From NCBI GenBank assembly GCA_002496725.1, contig DALI01000021.1:1-8958 (forward strand): a stretch of 8,958 nucleotides of DNA, written 5' to 3'. The notes below the pieces were generated by a model, which searched no databases, was not told the DNA's origin, and worked only from the letters and a program-made list of their open reading frames with translations. Shown piece by piece: positions 1-6,543 of this stretch. The translations under genes were made by a program, and so were the position numbers. This DNA comes from Euryarchaeota archaeon UBA181. Lineage in GTDB: Archaea > Thermoplasmatota > Poseidoniia > Poseidoniales > Thalassarchaeaceae. Every line of letters begins with the position of its first letter. The stretch's first letter is position 1.

Positions 1-24
1 TCATGGTCATCGTCATGGTCATCA
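1..24. repeat. 12-bp tandem repeat coding for the Asp/His metal loop
   Basis: Two adjacent copies of a 12-bp unit, TCATGGTCATCG and TCATGGTCATCA, differ at one base. A further partial copy (GTCATCATAG) follows. On the coding (minus) strand the unit encodes the repeating Asp-Asp-His-Asp pattern of the substrate-binding protein's His-rich loop. Such loops change length easily by slippage, and the array may continue past base 1. Confidence 0.75.
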
Positions 25-509
25 GTCATCATAGCCAGAGTAGTACTCTCGAATGGCCCGTCATTCATCAATTCGCACAAGTCAGCTATCAACAAAGATT
101 CGTAGTCGAGAGTTATCTCACCAGTTGGCATGGTGTGAGTCATGAAAGAAGGGGGTGCATCAGCTCCGAGTGAGGAGAGCGCTGAATCGACCCAAGGCTC
201 AAGATTCAAACCATGATAGAAGAATACATCTGCCTCTTGCAACCTGATGAGATCTGCGGCTGAAGGCTCATAGTCGTGAACTGGAATATTGTCTTGGCTC
301 ATGTAATCCATTTCGACGTGATCTCCAGCGACAGCCTTGACTAGCTCACCGACGTGGTAGGTAGAAACCATTACGCTTCCAAATACAGTAATTGGGTCTA
401 CAACCTCATTTTCATCGGCATCATTTGCCTCATCTCCTAAACATCCAGCTAGACTCGATGTTATCATTAGCACACTCAGTAGTACAGACCTGTACGTTAC
501 ACTCTTCAT
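1..509 (-). CDS. Metal ABC transporter substrate-binding lipoprotein (ZnuA/TroA family), C-terminus outside the window
   Basis: High-affinity metal-binding protein that would deliver zinc or manganese to an ABC permease at the outer face of the membrane. The ATG is at 509-507 on the minus strand and 169 codons are visible. Residues 1-22 form a signal peptide ending in the lipobox LAGC, so Cys23 is the probable lipidation site. A short acidic linker (residues 26-38) follows. The TroA-like N-lobe begins with VFGSVMVSTYHVGEL. His78 in VHDYEPSAADL matches the first metal ligand of the family (usually PHSYEPT), and residues 98-106 (YHGLNLEPW) match the conserved NGLGLExW region. The visible part ends in an Asp/His loop (162-169, TDDHDDDH), as found in zinc-type members before the second His ligand, which lies off-window. 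The gene is divergent from a NikR-like regulator across 88 bp, pointing to metal-dependent control. The family is clear. The metal is inferred, with zinc favoured by the His-rich loop. The rest of the transporter is not visible. Confidence 0.88.
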   Translation of the reverse strand, partial: MKSVTYRSVLLSVLMITSSLAGCLGDEANDADENEVVDPITVFGSVMVSTYHVGELVKAVAGDHVEMDYMSQDNIPVHDYEPSAADLIRLQEADVFFYHGLNLEPWVDSALSSLGADAPPSFMTHTMPTGEITLDYESLLIADLCELMNDGPFESTTLAMMTDDHDDDH

Positions 510-523
510 AGCCCGGCCGCATG

Positions 524-550
524 CTAATACATATTTAATATATGTTAATA
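524..550. promoter_or_regulatory. Divergent promoter/operator with three phased TAATA boxes and an AT-rich dyad
   Basis: TAATA occurs at 525-529, 536-540 and 546-550, at 11- and 10-bp steps, so all three lie on about the same face of the helix. Overlapping them is a perfect 6-bp inverted repeat, ACATAT-TTAAT-ATATGT, at 529-545. Read on the minus strand the AT core (centre about 537) sits roughly 25-28 bp upstream of the lipoprotein ATG, which is TATA-box spacing for a nearly leaderless transcript. Phased repeats of this kind suit cooperative binding by ribbon-helix-helix dimers. The obvious candidate is the NikR-like protein encoded alongside. The pattern is seen directly; the function is inferred. 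Confidence 0.5.
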
Positions 551-553
551 ACT

Positions 554-575
554 AAGGAAAACGAAATTATTATTA
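554..575 (+). promoter_or_regulatory. Possible BRE/TATA promoter of the NikR-like gene
   Basis: A purine-rich stretch (AAGGAAAACGAAA) is followed by TTATTATTA, centred about 28 bp before the ATG at 598. That is the spacing expected for an archaeal BRE plus TATA element driving a leaderless transcript. No Shine-Dalgarno sequence precedes the ATG, only GGGTTTTT, which also favours a leaderless start. The alternative is the AT core at 534-543, which would give a leader of about 30 nt. Confidence 0.35.
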
Positions 576-597
576 CTGAGTCATAGAACGGGTTTTT

Positions 598-1023
598 ATG
601 AGCAGGATAGTATCTTTCAGTACTGACAATGATTTTGCAGAAAGACTCGGAGAGCTGGTTGAGAAGTCTGGTTACAGGAACAGAAGCATGTTCCTAAGAG
701 ATGCGAGCATCCATTTCGCTGAAGAAACAATGCGTGGTAAACTAAGCGATATGGATGGTAGTCTTCAGATTGAGGGCACCACAGTAGTCTACTTCCAGCA
801 CAATGTTGAGAATAAGTTGGCCGAGATTAGGCATTCGGGGAATGTTAATGTCTCATCATACCATCACAACTGTTTGCCGGCCAGTCACTCGTGTGTAGAT
901 ACCATGCAAGTGAGCGGGTCTGTAGATTCAATCAGGGAGATGATCGCAGAGCTCAGGAACATTCAGGATGTAGATCGTGTGGTCTTTGTTGTCGCTCCAG
1001 ACCGTTTAGATGGATGCTGTTAG
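598..1023 (+). CDS. NikR-like ribbon-helix-helix metal-responsive transcriptional regulator
   Basis: 141 residues, close to the usual NikR length. Residues 2-45 form a ribbon-helix-helix DNA-binding domain: strand RIVSFSTD, helix NDFAERLGELVEKSG, then the hallmark turn YRNRSMFLRDA, comparable to YNNRSEAIRD in E. coli NikR. Residues 60-134 fit the ACT-like metal-binding and tetramerisation domain. Set against E. coli NikR ligands His76, His87, His89 and Cys95, the matching positions here appear to be His79, His90, Cys92 and Cys99. One residue is inserted before the last Cys, and His89 is replaced by Cys. His68, His89, His97 and a C-terminal Cys140-Cys141 add further possible ligands. This set, and the head-to-head metal-binding lipoprotein gene, suggest a sensor for zinc or another thiophilic metal instead of nickel. 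It probably represses that gene and itself from the shared 510-597 region. Fold confident; metal and target inferred. Confidence 0.85.
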   Translation: MSRIVSFSTDNDFAERLGELVEKSGYRNRSMFLRDASIHFAEETMRGKLSDMDGSLQIEGTTVVYFQHNVENKLAEIRHSGNVNVSSYHHNCLPASHSCVDTMQVSGSVDSIREMIAELRNIQDVDRVVFVVAPDRLDGCC

Positions 1024-1030
1024 TGCCTCA

Positions 1031-1045
1031 GAAGAACAATTCTTC
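1031..1045. terminator. Small inverted repeat between convergent genes, weak terminator candidate
   Basis: GAAGAA-CAA-TTCTTC is a perfect 6-bp stem with a 3-base loop in the 27-bp gap between the converging regulator and pckA genes. Its position suits a two-way transcription stop. However, the stem is AT-rich, no clear T-run follows on either strand, and archaeal termination relies mainly on T-runs. Confidence 0.25.
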
Positions 1046-1050
1046 TTCCA

Positions 1051-2667
1051 CTACCCTAGAACGATTGGTGTTGAGGACATCACTTCATCGCTGCATCCTT
1101 CCTTGTATTGCTCGAAATTCTCGATGAACATACGGGCCAATAGATCTGCTACATTATCGAATTTCTTCCTATCACTCCAAGTTTGACGTGGCTGTAAGAT
1201 ACTGTCCGGCACTCCCTCACACGTTGTCGGAACAGAGAACCCGAACCTCTGATCTTTCACGAAAACAACATCATCCAGATCCCCTCTGAGAGCCGCATTG
1301 AGTAGCGCTCTCGTCCACTTGATCTTGATCCTGCTACTATCCCCGTAGCCTCCTGCAACCCATCCAGTGTTTATCAGCCAGCACTTTGCGTCATTCTCTC
1401 TAATTTTCTTTGAGAGGAGGTCTGCGTAGATTGAAGGATGCCTTGGCATAAAGGGAGCTCCGAAACATGTGGAGAATGTCGCCTGGGGCTCTGTAATCCC
1501 GATCTCTGTTCCAGCTACCTTTGCAGTGTAGCCCGAGATGAAATGATATGCCGCCTGCTCAGGAGAAAGCCGTGATAGTGGGGGAAGGACTCCGAAGGCA
1601 TCGCAAGTAAGGAAAACGACATTCTTCGGATTGCCTGCCATGGAATCAGCTGTTCTGTTCTCTATTGCCTCTATTGAGTAGGAACCTCTTGTATTCTGTG
1701 TGAGTGAGTCATTGTCGAAGTCTGGAGTGCCATCAGCGTTCAATACCACGTTCTCCAAGATTGTCCCCCTCATCCTAGTGGTGGCAAATATTGCTGGTTC
1801 GTCCTCCTCTGACAGATTGATTAGTTTGGCATAGCAACCGCCCTCAAAATTGAATACTCCTTCTTCAGACCAACCGTGCTCATCATCGCCCACCAGAGCC
1901 CTTTCTGGATCTGCGGAAAGAGTGGTTTTACCTGTTCCCGAAAGTCCGAAGAACAAAGCTGAATTCTCACCATCGGTATTAGCTGAGCAGTGCATGGGAA
2001 GAAGACCCTTTGCTGGAAGGATATGATTCATTATCGTAAAAATTGCCTTCTTGATCTCTCCAGCATAATGCGTACCTCCGATAATGACCAGACCACGATC
2101 CAAAGCAAGGATGACGAATACGCCTGAGTTAGTCCCATCCTTGTGAGGAGATGCCATGAGTGTGGGGGCATGTAAGATTGTGTACTTTGGAGTGTGTGCC
2201 TCAAGGTCTTCATTGGTTGCCCTAACGAACATGTTGTGCATAAAGGCAGCATGCCAAGCCTTCTCAGTCACGAGTCTCACTGGCATCCTATGTCTCGGAT
2301 CAGCACCACAAAATGCATCCTTGACAAAGATGTCACTAGTCTGATTGAGATGCTTTCTGGTCTTGCTCAAGAGACTCTCGAACTTGTCCGGAGAGATGGG
2401 CCTGTTGACTTGCCCCCACCAAACCTCATCAGCTAGACCGGCCTCTTTGACTATGAAGCGATCATTTGGGGATCTTCCAGTCCTCTCTCCTGTGGTAGCT
2501 AGCAGTACCCCATGTGATGTCAGTTTGCCTTCTTTCCTTGAAACTGCCATTTCATGCAGTTTCTCCCAATCTAGATTCCAATGTACATTGCCTGTGACAT
2601 CAAGACCGTGTTCAGATAGAGGGGTGTATGGTTTAGAACTGGAGTCCGACACAGCTCGGTCCCCCAT
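1051..2667 (-). CDS. pckA: Phosphoenolpyruvate carboxykinase (ATP)
   Basis: Cytoplasmic enzyme interconverting oxaloacetate plus ATP with phosphoenolpyruvate, CO2 and ADP; normally the first committed step of gluconeogenesis. The 538 residues match the usual length of the ATP-dependent family. All signature regions are present: GERTGRSPNDRF (60-71) with substrate-binding Arg65, GGTHYAGEIKKAIFT (197-211) with the metal-binding lysine pair at 206-207, His226 in MHCSAN, the P-loop GLSGTGKTTL (241-250), the metal-binding DDEHGW (261-266), FNFEGGCYAK (272-281), and Arg328 in NTRGSY. The order and spacing follow E. coli PckA closely, and the N-terminal region also aligns, supporting the ATG at 2667-2665. 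No Shine-Dalgarno sequence is seen. The gene stands alone: divergent from the membrane-protein gene across 123 bp and convergent with the regulator. The kinase motifs are of the ATP type, not the GTP type more familiar in archaea. Confidence 0.97.
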   Translation of the reverse strand: MGDRAVSDSSSKPYTPLSEHGLDVTGNVHWNLDWEKLHEMAVSRKEGKLTSHGVLLATTGERTGRSPNDRFIVKEAGLADEVWWGQVNRPISPDKFESLLSKTRKHLNQTSDIFVKDAFCGADPRHRMPVRLVTEKAWHAAFMHNMFVRATNEDLEAHTPKYTILHAPTLMASPHKDGTNSGVFVILALDRGLVIIGGTHYAGEIKKAIFTIMNHILPAKGLLPMHCSANTDGENSALFFGLSGTGKTTLSADPERALVGDDEHGWSEEGVFNFEGGCYAKLINLSEEDEPAIFATTRMRGTILENVVLNADGTPDFDNDSLTQNTRGSYSIEAIENRTADSMAGNPKNVVFLTCDAFGVLPPLSRLSPEQAAYHFISGYTAKVAGTEIGITEPQATFSTCFGAPFMPRHPSIYADLLSKKIRENDAKCWLINTGWVAGGYGDSSRIKIKWTRALLNAALRGDLDDVVFVKDQRFGFSVPTTCEGVPDSILQPRQTWSDRKKFDNVADLLARMFIENFEQYKEGCSDEVMSSTPIVLG

Positions 2668-2713
2668 GGTTCTCGACTAGGAGGTCTAGCTTCAAGGGTT
2701 ACGGATGGGCAGT

Positions 2714-2731
2714 ATTCAGAATATTATGAAT
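2714..2731. promoter_or_regulatory. 18-bp near-palindrome in the pckA / membrane-protein divergent promoter region
   Basis: ATTCAG-AATATT-ATGAAT is symmetric at 8 of 9 base pairs; the single mismatch is G2719 against A2726. Its core, AATATT, resembles a TATA element on both strands. On the minus strand it lies about 55 bp above the pckA ATG, predicting a leader of roughly 30 nt. On the plus strand it predicts a start near 2748 and a leader of about 43 nt. It may be a shared promoter core, an operator, or both. This is the strongest element I see in the 123-bp gap. Confidence 0.4.
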
Positions 2732-2774
2732 TGACGTGTGTAGAATCTCTTTAGGGATGCGATTATCGCTCATA

Positions 2775-2790
2775 TGCCCTACGCAGGGCA
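2775..2790 (+). promoter_or_regulatory. 6-bp hairpin ending at the base before the 2791 start codon
   Basis: TGCCCT-ACGC-AGGGCA is a perfect inverted repeat with a 4-base loop, and its last base directly precedes the ATG. In an mRNA with a leader it could form a GC-rich stem against the start codon. The only purine-rich stretch near the ATG (AGGG, 2785-2788) lies within its 3' arm and is too close to act as a normal Shine-Dalgarno sequence. It could instead be a protein-binding dyad or chance. Confidence 0.35.
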
Positions 2791-5700
2791 ATGGTGGATG
2801 AGGACTCGGACGATGAGATCATTCGCGAGAGGGCTTTTCGAATTAGTGATAAGTTGGATCTTGGAGACCTGGTGGATGAGTCTCGGTTCACCAAAGATAT
2901 AGTGATCTCAAAGATCGATGAGCAAGAAGATGAAGCTATTGGTGATGTTTTTGATCCGTTTGTTCAAAGTAAGTCATTGGGGGATATTGAAGAGGATGGA
3001 AGTGTAAAATCTGCTCCAGAAACAGATCTGATCACAGATATTTCCACTGATGGTGAAAGAGGTGTAAACTGGGTTCTGATGGGATCAATGATTTTGGTAT
3101 ATAGCGCCATTGGAATTCAGATAGGTCTGGTCTTTGAGCCTCTAACTGCTTCAATTTCCCTTATGTTACTAGCTGGTTTTGGATTCTTTCTTGGAGAGAG
3201 ATGGTCCAACGACATTAGGCTAAGAATTCTTGGAATAACTTGGATAATTATCTCCATGAAGGTACTGTATGGATTAGCAATAGAGCTACAGAGGTGGGGG
3301 ATTATTGGGGTTGAGGGACTAGGTATCCTCCTTCTGCTTGTTGTTGGACTGAATATAGCGGTTTCTTACCGGCATGACCATGACGCTATTGCCGCTCAAT
3401 CCACGTTGGTCCTTCTCGCTGTTGGTTCTACTGCAGGTTCCCTATTTGGACAAGAGGGGGTTGCATTGATGATTCTACTTTCTACGATGCTAATGCATAT
3501 GCTAGCGACACACAGGAAGTCGGGTAATTTAGCGGCTCTTGGAATCGCATCCTCAAACTTGTGGATAGGGATGCATGCCATCACCGGAGGATTTGAAATC
3601 GGAGAATTGAAGGTATTGTCCCTTGATAGGCCCCTACTTCTCTTCGTGCTAGTGATGGCCACTACCAGTCTGAATGCTGGAATGGCTACTCGTTTTGCTA
3701 GAGAAGAGAACTGGTTCTCGAAGGCCATGAAGGTATTGGGCTTAGGAAAGCCCGGACTATGGGGGGTATCTGTCTCCCTCGGACTAATGGGCGCGTTATT
3801 GGCGGTAGCGGCTAATAGAGGAGATATTGGCTATGCGTTAGGAATGGTTACTGTACTCGGTGGTGCATTCTCTGGTTCTTATCTCGTAGTCAGGGGCGTT
3901 ACATCTAGGAGGGTGATTGTTCCACTAGCTTCTATGGCGGTATTTCTTTTACTTCTGCTGATATATGGAGAGTCTTTCTCGTCTTCATTGGAGCTTTCTG
4001 AGTACACTATATTCACTGTGATTGGTTGCATAACTGTTGCCTTCGTTATACTTAGGGACCAAGATAGTGTTACTGACAGAGTTCTCTGGATGGGCACGGT
4101 AGTAATTCTTGCATTACTCATAATTCTAGTTCCAGCAAAGTCTCCTGGGTCGGGAGGAGATGGGGGGATCATACTCCTAGGAATGCTGTCTCTTCTTCAC
4201 ATTGGAAGCGCTACTCTGGCAGTCAAAAGGAAATCTCCTTCACTTGCAGGAGTGACTGTCTTACTACCTTGGACCTGGATTATTCTAGAACAAACGATAG
4301 AAGAGACCCTGAGGACTTTATTGGTATCAAATAATTTCGAGGACCTTGGCAGTATAATACACCTCGAGCCGTTTCCTCTGGCCTTCTATCTGTCGGTCTG
4401 CTCCTTGATGATGATGATAGTGAATGAGAGGATGGGGGAGGCAAATGTGAACCTAGCTTCAAAATTTCTAGGTATTTCGGAGATTTCAGCTTCTATCAGA
4501 GACTCGGGGGCCATACAGCTCTGGAGCCTAGGATTATGGTTGCCCATGATATCAATTGTATTCATGGCCCAATTCGGAGCATTCACTTCTCCTACGTTAT
4601 TAGTAGTGACAGGACTATTGTGGGGCTTGCACGTTTTCGCGCATGCAAGAGGCGTGAGAATTGGAAAAATAAATCTCATGATTGGAATTATTCTCATCTC
4701 GGGGATGATGATACAGTGGAGGCATGGCCTAGGAGAATATTTCTCCCTCATCATCTGTATGGTGTTAGCTTCCATTCTTCTCATTGGCAGGGAGGATGAC
4801 GATTTATTCACGATATCAATGGGTGCGATGGGTGTACCACTTCTTTTCCTGATTCCAGATAGAAGTGTTATTGTTGAGCTGGAAGGAATTTCATCTCTTC
4901 CTTCGATTGATCCATCTATGGCAGCTATATTCTGCACTGGCTTAATTTTGAGTATTTATCTCCCGAAGGCAGGACAAATAGAGGACTTGTTGAAACCTGC
5001 TCTATCCTCATTATGGCTGATGTCAATTTGTATAGGCATTACCTACGTTAAGGGCGACTCACTTTCATTGGCCCTCTCAATTGGGTTGTTCGTGGTTGCG
5101 ACCATATGGCTGGTAGGAAAGGGTGAGTTGCGGAGGGAGATACAAACTATAACCAGAGTTAGTGAAAGAAGGGCTCTGGCCTCTGATAGATCGGTGCAGG
5201 CGGAAGATGAATCTCAGGTACGGACCTATGATGCAAGGGAGGCTGAGATGATTTCATCCAGAAAGAGAAGTCGAGAGAAGACGGAAACTGATGATCTAGA
5301 AGAATTGTATACCTCAGATATTAGTCATCGTCCAGTCATAGTAATAGCGGTTATGATATTGGTTTTCGTGGCTAGCATGGTCATAGGACTTACTTCTGGA
5401 CCCAATCCAATAATGCTAATTGCCGTAGGAGCATTTGTTACGATACTAATTGGGGTTGCCAGATATAGGACCCGCCAGTTGGAGCTAGATCTTCCCCATA
5501 TTCTTGGGATGGAGATGCCTATTGCACTAGCTATATCAGGTCTTGTGGTAGTGCATATTTTCTCTCTTTTAGGGCCTGGTGCTAGTAATGAAGATCTTTC
5601 TAGTATGGGCATTCTCACTATTCTGGTCGTTGAGCTATCATTAATCTCGCTATATCAACAGGACAATATGCTTGACAGAATACCAATTGCTATTGATTGG

Positions 5701-6498
5701 ATCATATACTCGTTACTGTTTGATAGAATCCTCGGGGCGATATTGTATGAGTCAATGCCCTGGCCGCTTAGCATCGATCCATTTTCTGGTGAAGCCATGG
5801 AGTGGAAGGCCCCTCTCTTAGGGCTAGAGCTTTGTTTATTGGGAATTGTACTTGTTGGTTTCTGGATTGGTAATCTGAGACTGAGTAAAGGACGAGAAGA
5901 AGAAGATGGTTTCACATTGGGAGCCAGGAGTGTTTCGATTGTTTTATTGTCATCTGGGATAGGGGCCTTCTTCGCTGTAATATCAGTCCTGTACGATGGT
6001 TGGAGGAGGAGTCAGCCGAGTGCAGTAGGAATGGCGATACTGGGTTCGGCAATGACAATATTATCCATTAGTAATTGGATTGAAGGGGTATCAGAAATAA
6101 TTAGTGAATTATACATTTTATCGGGGGTTATTCTTCTGATTTTACTTATATCAACAGTCCCTCTGAAAGGAGAAAAATGGACAATGACCCTAGCATTTAA
6201 TGCACATTTATTACTTATTGTAGGAGCGTTATCGGGGGGTTTGTCGGGTTTAATTCCAGTGATCTTGATTCTTTTATCGACCACAGTGTGGGCGACGGGA
6301 ATACTGCAATTGAGAAAGACTCTGAGAACATGGGGCTTAGTTGATTTGATTATAGCATTACTATTCTCAGTGACTTTTTACGGGGGTATACTATTCCAGC
6401 CGCAGATTCTCTTGTTTGGACTCTCAGTAGTTGCCATTGAATTGGGGTTAATCTCATGGTTGGGACTTAGGAATGAGGATGAGCTGGTTAACAGCTGA
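2791..6498 (+). CDS. Very large polytopic membrane protein of unknown function
   Basis: I do not recognise the family of this 1235-residue protein. Residues 1-91 are hydrophilic and strongly acidic, with no signal peptide. From about residue 92 a near-continuous series of hydrophobic segments runs to 776: roughly 24 helices by eye, for example 93-115, 145-165, 171-192, 323-341, 375-391, 431-447, 577-594, 650-666 and 758-776. A charged, Arg/Glu-rich stretch (777-847) with no hydrophobic segment follows. A second block of about 12 helices (849-1225) ends in a short acidic tail. Basic residues in the linker and the absence of a signal peptide suggest that both hydrophilic regions are cytoplasmic. 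Loops are short and lack an obvious catalytic motif; a His/Asp cluster (RHDHD, 194-198) is the only notable polar patch. The ATG at 2791 is the only reasonable start: no in-frame ATG lies between the upstream stop at 2752-2754 and it. Possible relations are DUF2339-like multi-helix proteins or an internally duplicated transporter-like scaffold; neither is shown. Confidence 0.85.
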   Translation: MVDEDSDDEIIRERAFRISDKLDLGDLVDESRFTKDIVISKIDEQEDEAIGDVFDPFVQSKSLGDIEEDGSVKSAPETDLITDISTDGERGVNWVLMGSMILVYSAIGIQIGLVFEPLTASISLMLLAGFGFFLGERWSNDIRLRILGITWIIISMKVLYGLAIELQRWGIIGVEGLGILLLLVVGLNIAVSYRHDHDAIAAQSTLVLLAVGSTAGSLFGQEGVALMILLSTMLMHMLATHRKSGNLAALGIASSNLWIGMHAITGGFEIGELKVLSLDRPLLLFVLVMATTSLNAGMATRFAREENWFSKAMKVLGLGKPGLWGVSVSLGLMGALLAVAANRGDIGYALGMVTVLGGAFSGSYLVVRGVTSRRVIVPLASMAVFLLLLLIYGESFSSSLELSEYTIFTVIGCITVAFVILRDQDSVTDRVLWMGTVVILALLIILVPAKSPGSGGDGGIILLGMLSLLHIGSATLAVKRKSPSLAGVTVLLPWTWIILEQTIEETLRTLLVSNNFEDLGSIIHLEPFPLAFYLSVCSLMMMIVNERMGEANVNLASKFLGISEISASIRDSGAIQLWSLGLWLPMISIVFMAQFGAFTSPTLLVVTGLLWGLHVFAHARGVRIGKINLMIGIILISGMMIQWRHGLGEYFSLIICMVLASILLIGREDDDLFTISMGAMGVPLLFLIPDRSVIVELEGISSLPSIDPSMAAIFCTGLILSIYLPKAGQIEDLLKPALSSLWLMSICIGITYVKGDSLSLALSIGLFVVATIWLVGKGELRREIQTITRVSERRALASDRSVQAEDESQVRTYDAREAEMISSRKRSREKTETDDLEELYTSDISHRPVIVIAVMILVFVASMVIGLTSGPNPIMLIAVGAFVTILIGVARYRTRQLELDLPHILGMEMPIALAISGLVVVHIFSLLGPGASNEDLSSMGILTILVVELSLISLYQQDNMLDRIPIAIDWIIYSLLFDRILGAILYESMPWPLSIDPFSGEAMEWKAPLLGLELCLLGIVLVGFWIGNLRLSKGREEEDGFTLGARSVSIVLLSSGIGAFFAVISVLYDGWRRSQPSAVGMAILGSAMTILSISNWIEGVSEIISELYILSGVILLILLISTVPLKGEKWTMTLAFNAHLLLIVGALSGGLSGLIPVILILLSTTVWATGILQLRKTLRTWGLVDLIIALLFSVTFYGGILFQPQILLFGLSVVAIELGLISWLGLRNEDELVNS

Positions 6499-6543
6499 TT
6501 GTTCATTAATGCGAATTACAGAGAACAAAGTGGGCCAACGTTG

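Noticed and set aside
1..32. Repeat at the left edge as the end of a CRISPR or satellite array
   Set aside because: The unit is 12 bp without spacers and is in frame with a metal-loop coding sequence, which explains it.
598..1023. Calling the regulator a true nickel sensor, nikR
   Set aside because: The fold fits, but the ligand positions differ from the nickel site and the neighbour is a zinc/manganese-type binding protein, so the symbol was withheld.
891..1127. 78-residue plus-strand ORF overlapping the end of the regulator and of pckA
   Set aside because: GTG start inside the regulator in another frame, no Shine-Dalgarno site, Cys/Arg-rich unlikely protein, and it runs into the conserved end of pckA on the other strand.
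2345..2680. 111-residue plus-strand ORF opposite the 5' end of pckA
   Set aside because: Lies antisense to conserved PckA sequence; no promoter or ribosome-binding site, and the product resembles nothing.
4386..4937. 183-residue minus-strand ORF inside the membrane-protein gene
   Set aside because: Antisense shadow of a hydrophobic coding region; Ile/Pro/Ser-rich composition, no start signals, fully inside a convincing 1235-codon frame.
2791..6498. Assigning the large membrane protein to DUF2339 or a transporter superfamily
   Set aside because: Only multi-helix character and size agree; no specific motif could be matched by eye.
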